Source: Hymenobacter fodinae (GTDB taxonomy: Bacteria; Bacteroidota; Bacteroidia; Cytophagales; Hymenobacteraceae). From it: DNA of 64,000 nucleotides. The notes below the pieces were generated by a model. The model was not told the DNA's origin. It searched no databases and saw only the letters and a program-made list of their open reading frames with translations. Below are positions 25,786 to 35,187 of this stretch, piece after piece. The DNA lies in the NCBI RefSeq assembly GCF_004745825.1, contig NZ_SRLA01000001.1, positions 1-64,000 on the forward strand. Direction: 5' to 3'. Every line of letters starts with the position of its first letter. Position 1 is the first letter of the stretch. Made by a program: the position numbers and the translations under genes.

Positions 25786-27327
25786 ATGGAAAGAGAAGTA
25801 CGGGTACGTTTTGCACCCAGCCCCACTGGTCCGCTGCACATTGGCGGCGTGCGCACTGCACTCTATAACTACCTGCTGGCCCGGAAGCTGGGTGGCAAAA
25901 TGCTGCTGCGCATTGAAGATACCGACCAAAACCGGTTTGTACCGGGCGCCGAAGACTACATCCGGCAGAGCCTGGAGTGGTGCGGCATTGAGCTTGACGA
26001 GAGCCCCTGGAACGGTGGCCCTCATGCCCCTTACCGCCAGAGTGAGCGTAAGCCCATGTACATGCAGTACGCGCAGCAGCTCATCGACAGCGGCTACGCT
26101 TACTACGCCTTTGATACCCCCGAGGAACTAGATGCCATGCGCGCCCGCCTGACGGCTGCCAAGGTGCCTAACCCCCAGTATAACAGCATCACGCGGGCGC
26201 AGATGCGCAACTCTTTGACCCTCCCGGCTGAGGAAGTAAAGCAATTGCTGGAGAGCGGTGAACAGTACGTTATCCGCCTGAAGGTGCCCCGCAAAGAAGA
26301 AGTACGCTTCAATGACCTGATCCGTGGTTGGGTAGTGGTCCACTCCTCTTCCATTGATGATAAGGTGCTGATGAAGTCAGATGGGATGCCCACCTATCAC
26401 TTGGCCAACATCGTGGATGACCATTTGATGGAAATCACTCACGTAATCCGGGGTGAGGAGTGGTTGCCCTCGGCACCGTTGCACGTGCTCCTGTACCGTT
26501 ACTTGGGCTGGGAAAGCACCATGCCACAGTTTGCCCACTTGCCCCTGCTGCTCAAGCCCGATGGCACGGGCAAGCTTAGCAAGCGCGACGGCGACCGGTT
26601 GGGGTTCCCAGTGTTCCCGCTGGAGTGGCACGGCAAAGACGCTGAGACTGGTGAACCTACTGTGAGCAGCGGCTACCGTGAAAGCGGCTACCTGCCCGAT
26701 GCTTTCATCAACTTCCTGGCCTTCCTGGGCTGGAACCCCGGCAGTCAGCAGGAGCTTTTCACGATGCCAGAACTGATTGAGGCTTTCTCCATTGAGCGCG
26801 TTAGCAAGTCGCCGGCCCGCTTCGACCAGAATAAAGTGCGGTGGTACAATGAGCAGTACTTGCGCGCTAAGCCCGACAGCGAACTGGCCCAGTACCTTTC
26901 GGAAGCTCTGCAAACGCAGGGCCTAGAAGTGCCCGCCGACAAAGCCGAGCAGATTGCAGCACTGGTAAAAGAACGTGCTACCTTCCCCGCCGACTTGGCC
27001 AAGGAGGCGCAACTGTTCTTTGTGCGGCCCACGAGCTACGACGAACAGGTAATCAGCAAGAAGTGGAATGCGCAAGTTGCCGGGGCCCTCGCGGAATTTG
27101 CCCGGGAGCTACCTGCTGCAACGGATGCCTCCCCGGATGCTATAAAAGCCTTGCTCACGCAGGTACTGGAGCGCCAGGGCATCAAGATTGGTCAGGTGCT
27201 GCAAGCCTTGCGCGTGGCCGTTACCGGTGCTGCCGCCGGCCCCGATCTGATGCACATCATGAGCATTCTGGGTGCGCAGGAAACGGCTGAGCGCATTGAT
27301 GCTGCTATTCAGCAATTGCCCGCTTAG
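25786..27327 (+). CDS. gltX: Glutamate--tRNA ligase
   Basis: The 513-residue class I synthetase charges tRNA-Glu. The HIGH-type motif HIGG is at 18-21 after FAPSPTGPL, and the KMSKS equivalent KLSKR is at 263-267. The C-terminal anticodon-binding domain runs from about 350. Length is normal. It appears to be transcribed alone, ending in a strong terminator. Confidence 0.97.
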   Translation: MEREVRVRFAPSPTGPLHIGGVRTALYNYLLARKLGGKMLLRIEDTDQNRFVPGAEDYIRQSLEWCGIELDESPWNGGPHAPYRQSERKPMYMQYAQQLIDSGYAYYAFDTPEELDAMRARLTAAKVPNPQYNSITRAQMRNSLTLPAEEVKQLLESGEQYVIRLKVPRKEEVRFNDLIRGWVVVHSSSIDDKVLMKSDGMPTYHLANIVDDHLMEITHVIRGEEWLPSAPLHVLLYRYLGWESTMPQFAHLPLLLKPDGTGKLSKRDGDRLGFPVFPLEWHGKDAETGEPTVSSGYRESGYLPDAFINFLAFLGWNPGSQQELFTMPELIEAFSIERVSKSPARFDQNKVRWYNEQYLRAKPDSELAQYLSEALQTQGLEVPADKAEQIAALVKERATFPADLAKEAQLFFVRPTSYDEQVISKKWNAQVAGALAEFARELPAATDASPDAIKALLTQVLERQGIKIGQVLQALRVAVTGAAAGPDLMHIMSILGAQETAERIDAAIQQLPA

Positions 27328-27346
27328 CTACCACTGGCCTAGCAGC

Positions 27347-27386
27347 AAAAGCCCACCCGACGATGATACGTCGGGTGGGCTTTTTT
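27347..27386 (+). terminator. Terminator of gltX
   Basis: A 16-bp stem (27347-27362 with 27369-27384) and a six-T run, 20 nt beyond the stop. Confidence 0.92.
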
Positions 27387-27522
27387 GTGAGTCAGAACTT
27401 GTTGTTCCGGACTTCTAGGCCACCATGCCAACCGACGGGAAGAACGCATCGTACTAGTTCTTTCAAGGCGACTGTGAACTGCTGGGTCGCTTGCTGTTGA
27501 ACTGACTTTAGCTGCCCGCATT

Positions 27523-27897
27523 ATGGCCAAGAAACCTGTTAATCCGAAGAAGAAAAAGAACGACCCGGAAAAGAAAGCCCGGGTACACAAAGAACTAGAG
27601 GGCTTTGAAATCAAGGTAAATCCTCTGGGCGAAATCACCTCCAACTATTCTATTGAGGACATCAATCAATTCCTGAACCGCCACGTGCGCGATAAAAAGC
27701 TGGTAAATCGCGACGGACAGTTTGGGGAGAAGGATGAAGAGGAAGATGATTTCCCGCTGGAAGAAGGCGCGCAGGAGCCGGAAGAGTCTGACGAGGACTT
27801 CATGCGCCGCACGAGTAAGGAAGCCAAGAAGAAAGGCCCGAAAGCGGAGGCCGAACCCGACGAAGACCTGGAGAAGACCACTGAAGACGACGAGTAG
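27523..27897 (+). CDS. Hypothetical acidic 124-aa protein
   Basis: The 124-residue protein has a lysine-rich N-terminus (about 1-25), a short folded-looking core (28-62, GFEIKVNPLGEITSNYSIEDINQFLNRHV) and a very acidic, disordered C-terminal half. No signal peptide. The core pattern recurs in small Bacteroidota proteins as I remember them, but I cannot name a family. It stands alone between gltX and the AIM24-like gene. Confidence 0.7.
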   Translation: MAKKPVNPKKKKNDPEKKARVHKELEGFEIKVNPLGEITSNYSIEDINQFLNRHVRDKKLVNRDGQFGEKDEEEDDFPLEEGAQEPEESDEDFMRRTSKEAKKKGPKAEAEPDEDLEKTTEDDE

Positions 27898-28105
27898 CAC
27901 TATCTAAACAACTAGCCGCGTACCGCGCCGTGTATCATCTGTAAGTCAGCCTTTACTAGTGCTGGCCAGCGGAAGCTACACGGCGCAGTACGTTTTCGCG
28001 TGTACTATTTATAAGGCTACTCGTAGCTCATCCGCTAGGCCAGGGGCGGGAGAATAAATGCGCGTTTTGCTATACTTGAAAGTCCTTTCATTCACTTCCT
28101 TTACT

Positions 28106-28888
28106 ATGCAATCTCACGACGTTGATTACAAAATTCTTGGCAATGATATTCAGGTACTCGAAGTAGAGCTGGACCCGAATGAGACAGTAATTGCTGAAGC
28201 TGGAGCCATGGTGTACATGGATGAGGCCATTGCTTTCGAGACCAAAATGGGCGACGGCTCAGAGCCAGACCAAGGGTTTATGGGCAAGCTATTTTCGGCG
28301 GGCACGCGCTTGCTCACGGGCGAATCGTTGTTTATGACCCACTTCACCCACCGTGGTAGCTATGGAAAGAGCAGAGTAGCCTTTTCAGCACCTTACCCAG
28401 GCACCATTATACCGCTAGACCTGCGGACTCTGCCCCAGGGGCTGATTGTGCAGAAAGATGGGTTCTTGGCCGCGGCTCGGGGCACCAAAATGAATATTCA
28501 TTTCAACCAGAAGCTGGGCACAGGCCTATTTGCCGGTGAGGGCTTTATCCTCCAAAAGCTGACCGGCGACGGCAAAGCGTTTATTCATGCTGGAGGCACC
28601 ATTATTGAAAAGTACCTGAACAACGAGCTCCTGCGCGTAGATACGGGTTGCGTAGTTGCCTTCGAGCCGGGCATTGATTTTAGTATTGCCCGCGCGGGCG
28701 GCCTGAAGTCGATGATTTTTGGGGGCGAAGGCTTACTGCTAGCCACGTTGCGTGGTACGGGCCGGGTGTGGTTACAATCAATGCCCGTGAAGAAGTTGAT
28801 TCAGGCTTTAGCGCCCAACGGGAGCAACAGCCGTAAAGAAAGTGGCAGCGTCTTGGGGAATATGGTAGGCGGCATCTTTGACGAATAG
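28106..28888 (+). CDS. TIGR00266/AIM24-family protein
   Basis: The 260-residue all-beta protein matches the AIM24/TIGR00266 family (EAGAMVYMD near 35, [12 protein letters not shown] near 70, [21 protein letters not shown] near 205). Its biochemical function is unknown. In yeast the relative is mitochondrial. The ATG at 28106 is preferred because the 16 upstream codons read like leader DNA ([12 protein letters not shown]). The TAG stop is followed 2 nt later by a GGCCTAG copy. Confidence 0.88.
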   Translation: MQSHDVDYKILGNDIQVLEVELDPNETVIAEAGAMVYMDEAIAFETKMGDGSEPDQGFMGKLFSAGTRLLTGESLFMTHFTHRGSYGKSRVAFSAPYPGTIIPLDLRTLPQGLIVQKDGFLAAARGTKMNIHFNQKLGTGLFAGEGFILQKLTGDGKAFIHAGGTIIEKYLNNELLRVDTGCVVAFEPGIDFSIARAGGLKSMIFGGEGLLLATLRGTGRVWLQSMPVKKLIQALAPNGSNSRKESGSVLGNMVGGIFDE

Positions 28889-28906
28889 TGGCCTAGGTAG
28901 AAAAGC

Positions 28907-28958
28907 TCGCCCTGCTTGGGGATGTACTATTGCGCAAGTACAACCTCAAGCAGGGCGA
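28907..28958 (-). terminator. Terminator of the small membrane-protein gene
   Basis: A perfect 12-bp stem (28907-28918 and 28947-28958) with a second inner pairing GTAC/GTAC is followed by GCTTTTCT on the minus strand. Its direction supports the minus-strand gene ending at 28997. Confidence 0.7.
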
Positions 28959-28996
28959 ATCCAATTATTGCCACAGCAGTTATCAGGCCTTATTAA

Positions 28997-29191
28997 TCAA
29001 GTGACCAAATTGGCGGCAATAACACCTAGGCTCATCAATAGCGCTAACCCTAATAGGCCTAGAAAGACTATAATAGTACGAGTACCTAGAAGTGTGGGAG
29101 TTTCGGGGGTGCGGCGGCGCCTACGCCGTGCTGCCAGGGTGTGGGTAGAAGTTGTTGCAGTAGACACGCTCGTGAATTGAATGAGAAACAA
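28997..29191 (-). CDS. Small membrane protein with TTG start (hypothetical)
   Basis: The 64-residue frame starts with TTG, has a basic stretch (ARRRRRRT near 21-28) and one hydrophobic helix (39-60, IIVFLGLLGLALLMSLGVIA), an arrangement expected of a single-span inner-membrane protein. A terminator in the right orientation lies just downstream. No family is recognised. The gene is plausible but rests on composition and context alone. Confidence 0.5.
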   Translation of the reverse strand: MFLIQFTSVSTATTSTHTLAARRRRRRTPETPTLLGTRTIIVFLGLLGLALLMSLGVIAANLVT

Positions 29192-29283
29192 TTCACTAAT
29201 ATATAATTTTCGACTTACACGAATAAATCCTACTTATATTTTTTTCAAGTCTTCATTACCCTTCGATATAGACAACTATTCAG

Positions 29284-29787
29284 CTATTGATTCTTATGTA
29301 GTAGCTGGCCATTTACATAGTATTCTGAAGCCTCAGCCCTACCTATCGCCGAATAGCGTTTCCATTCTCCAAACCAATAAAATTGGGCCCCGTCGGGCCG
29401 CAACACATACTGGGCTCTCCCCTGCCGAGCAATCTGACCATTTGGGTGATAGTAGGTAATTGATAGCTGACCAGCCGGGATGCGCAGGTAACGCTCCTTA
29501 CGCTCTAGCTGCTGCGCGGGGGTGTAGTAGCGCCACAGGCCTACCGGCCGCCCATGCCGATAGCGCCCCCGGTTGGCCACGTGCATTTCAGCCGCATCAA
29601 AATACTCCTGCCAGTACCCGTGTCGCTGCCCCTTCGCATCATAGCGGTTGCGGGCGTGGCCTACGGGTAATGAAGTACACGACGCCACGAGCATAGCAAC
29701 AAGCCCCAAGAGAGCTACAGTATACCTATGCGGCAAACTGTCCGTCGAGTTCAAGTAGTGAGATAATTCTTTCTGTGGCTCCATCAT
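29284..29787 (-). CDS. MORN-like (YwqK-type) lipoprotein
   Basis: The 167-residue protein has a hydrophobic segment ending in VASC near residue 38, suggesting a lipoprotein signal preceded by an unusually long N-terminus. An alternative later start would shorten it. The rest carries MORN-like repeats of the kind GQRHGYWQEYF, GRPVGLWRYY and NGQIARQG, seen in YwqK-type proteins. Despite the database name antitoxin YwqK, no toxin partner is near. Role unknown. Confidence 0.75.
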   Translation of the reverse strand: MMEPQKELSHYLNSTDSLPHRYTVALLGLVAMLVASCTSLPVGHARNRYDAKGQRHGYWQEYFDAAEMHVANRGRYRHGRPVGLWRYYTPAQQLERKERYLRIPAGQLSITYYHPNGQIARQGRAQYVLRPDGAQFYWFGEWKRYSAIGRAEASEYYVNGQLLHKNQ

Positions 29788-29823
29788 GTAACGGAGGTAG
29801 ATCGATGATGAAGGAATATATAA

Positions 29824-31350
29824 CTAATTTTTTAGTTCTAATAGAATATCATCGATAAACTCTCTGGAATTGCTCAGCCGAGGTACTTTGTGCTGCCCCC
29901 CTAGTTTGCCTTTACGCGCCAGCCACCGCTCAAATGTGCCCGTCGGAGCAATTATCACATCGGGAGGAGTGAGGGCAATATCGCGGTGACGCTTGGCGTC
30001 GTAGTCAGAATTAAGTTGGCGCAGGGTCTGATCGAGAACGTCAGTAAAGCGCGTGGCATCTGAAGGAGCCTGCACGAACTCCAGCACCCACTGATGGCCA
30101 CCGCGAGAGGCACCATTATCGGCAGCAAAATAAATGGGTGCGGCCGTAAAGTCGCGGATGGTGGCGCCAGTAGCCTGGCAGGCGGCGGCCACAGCAGCCT
30201 CGGCGTTTTCCACTACTACTTCTTCCCCAAAGGCGTTTAGGAAGTGCTTGGTGCGGCCTGAAATTCGGATGCGGTACGGAGCCAGACTGGTGAAGCGTAC
30301 CGTGTCACCAATCTTGTAGCGCCACAGGCCCGCGTTGGTGCTGATAATAACGGCATAGCTACGGCCTAGTTCTACGGCTTCTAGGCCTATAGCTTGTGGC
30401 TCTGGCGCGTCCCACTGGTCGGCGGGCAAGAACTCGTAGTAGATGCCGTGATTGAGCAGCAGGAGCATATCCTCCGAATTCGGTTCATCCTGAAAAGCCA
30501 AGTAGCCTTCGGAGGCGTTGTAGATTTCAAGATAGTGCATCTGCTCACCCGGAATTAATTGCCGGAACAGCTCACGATAGGGTCCAAAAGCCACGGCGCC
30601 GTGCAGAAAGAGGCCTAGGTTAGGCCATACTTCTCGAATGTTTTGAGCCCCTGTCAGCTCCACCACCTTCCGAATCAGCACAATCATCCAAGTGGGCACG
30701 CCAGCTAGCGTCCGTACATCCACGTGGCGCACATGTTGGGCAATGCGCTCTATTTTCTCCTCCCACTCATCTAACAAGGCCAGTTCAAGGGGTGGTGTAC
30801 GCACAAATTCCGCCCAAGCGGGTAGGTTTTGCATAATCAGCGCCGACACGTCGCCCACCCTAGAGCCAGAGCCCTCCTCACGAAACGGATTGACGTGGTG
30901 CGTACCACCCAGGGAAAGCGTTTTACCACCAAAAATATCCACTTCTGGATATAAGTAGGTGGCTATGGCCGACATGTCTCGACCGGCGCGATAATGCCCA
31001 TCCTGTAACGACTCACGCGTGACGGGAATGTACTTGCTGCGAGCGTTAGTAGTCCCACTGCTCTTTGCGAACCACTGCACTGTGCCAGGCCAAAGTACGT
31101 TGCTTTCCCCCTGCAGCACGCGCTCTAGGTGCGGATATAGGTCTTCGTAGCTGCTGATAGGTACACGCTGGGCAAACTCCCGCGCCGAAGGGGCATCAGG
31201 GAAACCATAGCGCTGCCCCCATTCGGTGTCGCGGGCGGTGCGCAGCAGGCTTTTCAGCAGGGCCTGTTGCACCTCGTGCGGGTGCTGACGGAAATGCTCA
31301 ATATCATCCAGGCGGCGCTGCACGGCCCACGTGAGTACGGTACTAATCAC
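29824..31350 (-). CDS. GH3 auxin-responsive-promoter-family acyl-adenylate-forming protein
   Basis: The 508-residue protein belongs to the GH3 family of ANL-type adenylating enzymes, which in plants conjugate amino acids to hormones. The P-loop-like SSGTTNARSKYIP near 105, YNASEGY in the centre and the C-terminal lid region are visible. The bacterial substrate is unknown. The frame is open to an ATG at 31503, but the upstream part lies in a long inverted repeat and reads like leader. The GTG at 31350 gives the usual family start (ISTVLTWAVQRRL). It follows lptB on the same strand. Confidence 0.85.
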   Translation of the reverse strand: MISTVLTWAVQRRLDDIEHFRQHPHEVQQALLKSLLRTARDTEWGQRYGFPDAPSAREFAQRVPISSYEDLYPHLERVLQGESNVLWPGTVQWFAKSSGTTNARSKYIPVTRESLQDGHYRAGRDMSAIATYLYPEVDIFGGKTLSLGGTHHVNPFREEGSGSRVGDVSALIMQNLPAWAEFVRTPPLELALLDEWEEKIERIAQHVRHVDVRTLAGVPTWMIVLIRKVVELTGAQNIREVWPNLGLFLHGAVAFGPYRELFRQLIPGEQMHYLEIYNASEGYLAFQDEPNSEDMLLLLNHGIYYEFLPADQWDAPEPQAIGLEAVELGRSYAVIISTNAGLWRYKIGDTVRFTSLAPYRIRISGRTKHFLNAFGEEVVVENAEAAVAAACQATGATIRDFTAAPIYFAADNGASRGGHQWVLEFVQAPSDATRFTDVLDQTLRQLNSDYDAKRHRDIALTPPDVIIAPTGTFERWLARKGKLGGQHKVPRLSNSREFIDDILLELKN

Positions 31351-31438
31351 AGCGGCGGGAATAGGTGGGACATAGACAAAGAAGGGCGAGAGTAGGTTCT
31401 CTACCGCAGGTAGCGGCAGAAAGTTACTAGAAATGCCC

Positions 31439-31540
31439 AGAGGCCTAGAGCCATCGTTCCGGCTGAAACGGGCAATGTGGTGGCTACTACTACGTAACTC
31501 CACTTACCCGTTCCAGCCGGAACGATGGCTCTAGGCCTCT
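31439..31540. repeat. Long inverted repeat between lptB and the GH3-like gene
   Basis: Perfect 27-bp arms (31439-31465 and 31514-31540) extend inward by six more pairs after one mismatch. The unpaired centre is about 33 nt. Each arm carries AGGCCTAG/CTAGGCCT, the iterated motif. It begins 9 nt beyond the lptB stop. It may act as a terminator or mRNA processing hairpin, though no T-run follows. Confidence 0.85.
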
Positions 31541-31549
31541 TAGCTAGTC

Positions 31550-32281
31550 TTAAATTTTCCGCTTTAGTTCGAAGTGCTTGCCCAGGTACACCCGGCGTAC
31601 CATTTCATCGGCGGCCAGCTCTTCGGCAGTGCCAGCCTTCAACAGCTTGCCTTCAAAGAGCAGGTAAGCGCGGTCCACGATACTGAGCGTCTCGTTCACG
31701 TTGTGGTCGGTGATGAGAATACCAATGTTCTTATGCTTGAGCTTGGCCACAATGCCCTGAATTTCCTCCACAGCAATAGGATCGACGCCGGCAAAGGGCT
31801 CATCCAGCAGCACAAACTTGGGGTCGACGGCCAGCGCACGGGCAATTTCGGTGCGGCGCCGCTCCCCGCCCGACAGCACGCGGCCCAGGTTTTTGCGCAC
31901 GTGCGTCAGGCTAAACTCGTTGAGTAGCTCTTCGGTTTTGTCGCGCTGAGCCTGCTTCGGCAGGTCTGTCATTTCCAGTACGGAAAGAATATTTTCCTCT
32001 ACGCTCAGGTCGCGAAACACGCTGGCCTCCTGTGCGAGGTAGCCGATACCCAAGCGGGCCCGCTTGTAGATAGGCAGGTCTGTTATTTCCTGATCATCAA
32101 GGAAGATACGGCCCTCATTGGGCTTCACCATGCCCACCGTCATATAGAACGACGTGGTTTTGCCGGCCCCATTCGGGCCCAACAGGCCTACGATTTCGCC
32201 CTGCTCCACGTGCAGCGACATATCGTTCACCACCGTGCGCGACTTGTACTTTTTAACCAGGTGTTCGGCGCGTAATATCAT
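31550..32281 (-). CDS. lptB: LPS export ABC transporter ATP-binding protein
   Basis: The 243-residue ATPase powers LPS extraction from the inner membrane with LptF, LptG and LptC. Walker A GPNGAGKT is at 35-42, the signature reads LSGGERRR, and Walker B is [12 protein letters not shown]. These sequence details are typical of LptB. An lptC candidate lies at 42.4-43.0 kb, but lptF/lptG are not in the window. TACCTTTG on the minus strand (32289-32296), just before the start, could be its -7 box. Confidence 0.95.
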   Translation of the reverse strand: MILRAEHLVKKYKSRTVVNDMSLHVEQGEIVGLLGPNGAGKTTSFYMTVGMVKPNEGRIFLDDQEITDLPIYKRARLGIGYLAQEASVFRDLSVEENILSVLEMTDLPKQAQRDKTEELLNEFSLTHVRKNLGRVLSGGERRRTEIARALAVDPKFVLLDEPFAGVDPIAVEEIQGIVAKLKHKNIGILITDHNVNETLSIVDRAYLLFEGKLLKAGTAEELAADEMVRRVYLGKHFELKRKI

Positions 32282-32400
32282 TGTGGCGCAAAGGTAAGGG
32301 AGCTGATGAGGAGAATAGTGGAGAGGTAACGAGGTAAGGGGTAAGAAGGATAACGCCTGTGCTACTTCTCACCCCATTACATCGTCGCTGGATAGTTGGC

Positions 32401-34242
32401 TCACCTCTTCAACAATCCATCCTGCAGGGCCTGCTGGGTAGGTGTGGGAGTTGGGATGGCTTCCACTAGGTTCTTTACTTCCACGTCAAACTCTCGCGGC
32501 GTAGCTTGCCGCTCCTGCTCGGGGCCGGTGGCACCGCTACGGAACTTTACGCGAACTGGGTCGGCAGTTTTAGGTTCTACCAGGGGGCGCAACAGCTTCT
32601 CCGCCGTTTGCATGTTCACGGCCTGGCCATTTACGGCCACAATCACGTCGCCTTCTTTCAGGCCAAAGGCATTCTCGTCGGCCTTGGTTTTCATTGCTCG
32701 GAACTGGTCTTTCGCCTGATCGTAGCCGAAGCCAATATTGCCGAAAGCCTTCACCTTAGCCTGGCCTACGGGCGCGTACACCCAGCCAATTTTACCCAAG
32801 TATTCCGTAAGGGGCAGCGGCTCGGCGCCAATCACGTAGCGGTCGAAGAACTGCTGCACCTGAGGGTTGGTGAGGGCCACTACTTCCGGAATGAGCTGGC
32901 TGTCTTCAAAAGAGCGGTCGGGACCATACTTTTCGCGCAGAGCCAGTAGCACGTCGCGCAGAGTTTGGCGGCCCTGGCTGAGCTCCCGGATGCGGATATC
33001 CAGCAGTAGGCCTATCAGAGCGCCCTTCTCATACACGTTGTTGTACATGTCTTTGTAGGGCGGCTCTAAGATCTTGCGGCTCATTTCCGTGAACGATACA
33101 TCCTGGAACTTCTGTGCCTTATCAATCTTGTCTTTCATCCGCTCCCGAAACTCATCGGGCGTAATCAGGCCTCCGCGCACCTGTACTAACTGCGATACAT
33201 ATTCCGTGACGCCCTCATACAGCCACAGGTGCTGCGACATTTTGGGGTTTTGGAAGTCGAACTCACCTATTTCCTTGCTATGGATATTGAGCGGGGCCAG
33301 CATGTGCAGAAACTCGTGCGAGGCTACCTCCAGCACCATGCTGCGCATGCGGTCAGGGTCGGGTATTTCGGGCAGGAAATACAGCGAGGAATAGCTATGC
33401 TCCATGGCGCCATAGCCACCGTTTTTGCTGTTGAGCGGGGAGTTCAGGCCGGGGAAATACATCAGAAACTGATACTTCGGCACCGGCATCTTCCCGAAAA
33501 ACTTGGTCAACGCCTCCGACATGGGCCGCAGCATTTCACTTACCTGTGCCGCCTTCACTAGGCCACCTTCCGAAAGTACTGCCACTGATATGCGGGCTCC
33601 GCCAGTGCTGAAGCTGGCCGTATCAGGCTTGCTATAGAGCACCGGGCCATCGGCCAGCGTCACGTAGCTGTTGGCGGTAAATACGTCCTTGGTAGGCGAC
33701 TCATGGCGGACATCCAGGGCAGAGGCCCCGTAGAAGTCGGCAGGTTTCTGTACGCTCACTTGGTAGGGCTGCATCTTGTAGCCCTCTAGGTACCCATAAA
33801 AGCCGTAGTGGTTAATGGTCACGTTACGGCCGGCATCAATGTTGGTGCCACCGGGCTGGAAGATGAAGGAGTCGTCCTGCTTGGCGTCCCAGGTGTCATC
33901 TACCAAATATTCCAGGCGGGCCAGGTTCTTGGCGTTGTCGATGATGAACAGATTGGGGCCGTTGTTCTTTACTTTCAGTTGCTTGCCCTTGCTATCGAAA
34001 GCTTTGAAGTTGGTAACGAAGCGGCCATAGTCTTTCTTGGAGTAAGAACCCGGTACCACCGACGGCATGACGTAGGTTACCTGCGTTTCCTTTACTGGAG
34101 GTGTATTCACAACCACCTTCACCCTATCGTTCTGGATGTTTTGTAGGTCGAGCGAAATCTGATAACCGGCCGGCTGCTGGGCCTGGGCCTTTCCAGCCGC
34201 GGCCAACCCAAGCCCGAGGGCCAGATAGAACGTTTTCATCAA
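32401..34242 (-). CDS. M61-family metallopeptidase with PDZ domain
   Basis: The 613-residue protein has a signal peptide of about 21 residues (cleavage near AQAQQ). It has the M61 (glycyl aminopeptidase) fold with the zinc motif HEFLH at 309-313 and a downstream glutamate in LYEGVTEYVSQ. A C-terminal PDZ domain lies near 505-570. It should act in the periplasm, trimming peptides or misfolded envelope proteins. Two ATGs lie in tandem at the start, and the first is annotated. It is a separate unit from lptB. Confidence 0.92.
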   Translation of the reverse strand: MMKTFYLALGLGLAAAGKAQAQQPAGYQISLDLQNIQNDRVKVVVNTPPVKETQVTYVMPSVVPGSYSKKDYGRFVTNFKAFDSKGKQLKVKNNGPNLFIIDNAKNLARLEYLVDDTWDAKQDDSFIFQPGGTNIDAGRNVTINHYGFYGYLEGYKMQPYQVSVQKPADFYGASALDVRHESPTKDVFTANSYVTLADGPVLYSKPDTASFSTGGARISVAVLSEGGLVKAAQVSEMLRPMSEALTKFFGKMPVPKYQFLMYFPGLNSPLNSKNGGYGAMEHSYSSLYFLPEIPDPDRMRSMVLEVASHEFLHMLAPLNIHSKEIGEFDFQNPKMSQHLWLYEGVTEYVSQLVQVRGGLITPDEFRERMKDKIDKAQKFQDVSFTEMSRKILEPPYKDMYNNVYEKGALIGLLLDIRIRELSQGRQTLRDVLLALREKYGPDRSFEDSQLIPEVVALTNPQVQQFFDRYVIGAEPLPLTEYLGKIGWVYAPVGQAKVKAFGNIGFGYDQAKDQFRAMKTKADENAFGLKEGDVIVAVNGQAVNMQTAEKLLRPLVEPKTADPVRVKFRSGATGPEQERQATPREFDVEVKNLVEAIPTPTPTQQALQDGLLKR

Positions 34243-34493
34243 GTAGTTATGGATAGTGAATGAGGGGCTATAACGCCTGCTGCAAGGTACGCATTGTGGC
34301 GGGCTAGTGGCCTAGCGGCCTTCTGCTAGCAATGGTCTCATTTAGACGGCCATCAATAGGCTTGGGCATATTAAGCGTATGTTATGTTTCGAGCCAGGTT
34401 AGTTCGGACACTATGAAGAGTAGTAGGTTTGTCGACATTTCTAAGTGTGCCCATGGCACTACTGAATGAGCAAAACGCAGTTATATCTTGTCG

Positions 34494-34523
34494 TTGCGCC
34501 GTTGAGCTAGGCCACTATATTTG
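34494..34523 (+). promoter_or_regulatory. Promoter of the first tandem secreted gene
   Basis: TTG at 34494-34496, a 19-bp spacer and TATATTTG at 34516-34523 match the Bacteroidota consensus. It lies 40 nt before the ATG at 34564 and supports that start over the ATG at 34429. The rest of 34243-34493 shows nothing I can name. Confidence 0.7.
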
Positions 34524-34563
34524 CCCGCGCAATTCTATTTTTATTGCTTTTTTACTTAGAAAA

Positions 34564-35097
34564 ATGATTAAACAGCTTATTACTCTAGTAAGTGTGAGTG
34601 TTGGCTCCCTCCTTAGTGCCCAGGCCCAAACCACTACTGCTCCCTCAGCCAAAGCCCTATCCGTCCGCGATTCTGTATTTGCACAAGTAGCGGCCGTCCG
34701 ATTAGAAGGTAGTAGCCGTGTTACCCGCTTTAAATCGCACCATTTTGCTATCCGTGGCTTGCGCACTGTTACTAAGAGCTACATGCTTGTGAATAATACA
34801 GTCTTTGTCTTGGCGAAAAAGCATGTGGTGAAGCACAAAACCACCGGCGCGTTAGTGGAGAAAGTTACCTATTTCAACCGGGGCCAAAAGCAGTTCCGTG
34901 AAGAATATCAGAACGGGCATTTGGCCAAATTCACTTTTATACCAACTCCTACTAAGGAGTCGCCTAAAGAAATTGTTGAGTTTGTGCAGGGTGATTACCT
35001 AAGCATTACTCGTCAGTTCAATCCTTTGTTTTTACCCAAAGAGCAAAAGCCAGCACGCGAGTTCTATCACTATCCTACGCCACCGGTAGTGCGCTAA
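34564..35097 (+). CDS. Secreted hypothetical protein, tandem paralogue 1
   Basis: The 177-residue protein has a signal peptide (about 1-20, ending SAQAQ) and is otherwise beta-rich with many basic residues. It shares order and spacing with the next gene's product: a SVRDSVFAQVA segment, a Lys/Arg-rich centre, then KVTYFNRGQKQFREEY, which corresponds to RYLRNGQIKEKYV. The start is fixed by the promoter 40 nt upstream. The family is unknown. It is probably a periplasmic or surface protein. Confidence 0.75.
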   Translation: MIKQLITLVSVSVGSLLSAQAQTTTAPSAKALSVRDSVFAQVAAVRLEGSSRVTRFKSHHFAIRGLRTVTKSYMLVNNTVFVLAKKHVVKHKTTGALVEKVTYFNRGQKQFREEYQNGHLAKFTFIPTPTKESPKEIVEFVQGDYLSITRQFNPLFLPKEQKPAREFYHYPTPPVVR

Positions 35098-35187
35098 GCT
35101 ACTGGCAGGTGAAGCTCAGCCGATGCGGTGCCGTATTTCAGTAGCTACGAGACTTGTATATTCTATTACTACCTTACCCTTTATTAC

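Noticed and set aside
28878..29180. 100-codon plus-strand frame after the AIM24-like gene
   Set aside because: It lies antisense to the more plausible 64-residue membrane protein and covers its terminator.
29284..29787. Toxin-antitoxin locus from the YwqK-like match
   Set aside because: No toxin partner is adjacent, and the protein has a lipoprotein-like signal.
31351..31503. N-terminal extension of the GH3-like protein
   Set aside because: It overlaps the long inverted repeat and has no resemblance to the family. The GTG at 31350 matches the usual start.
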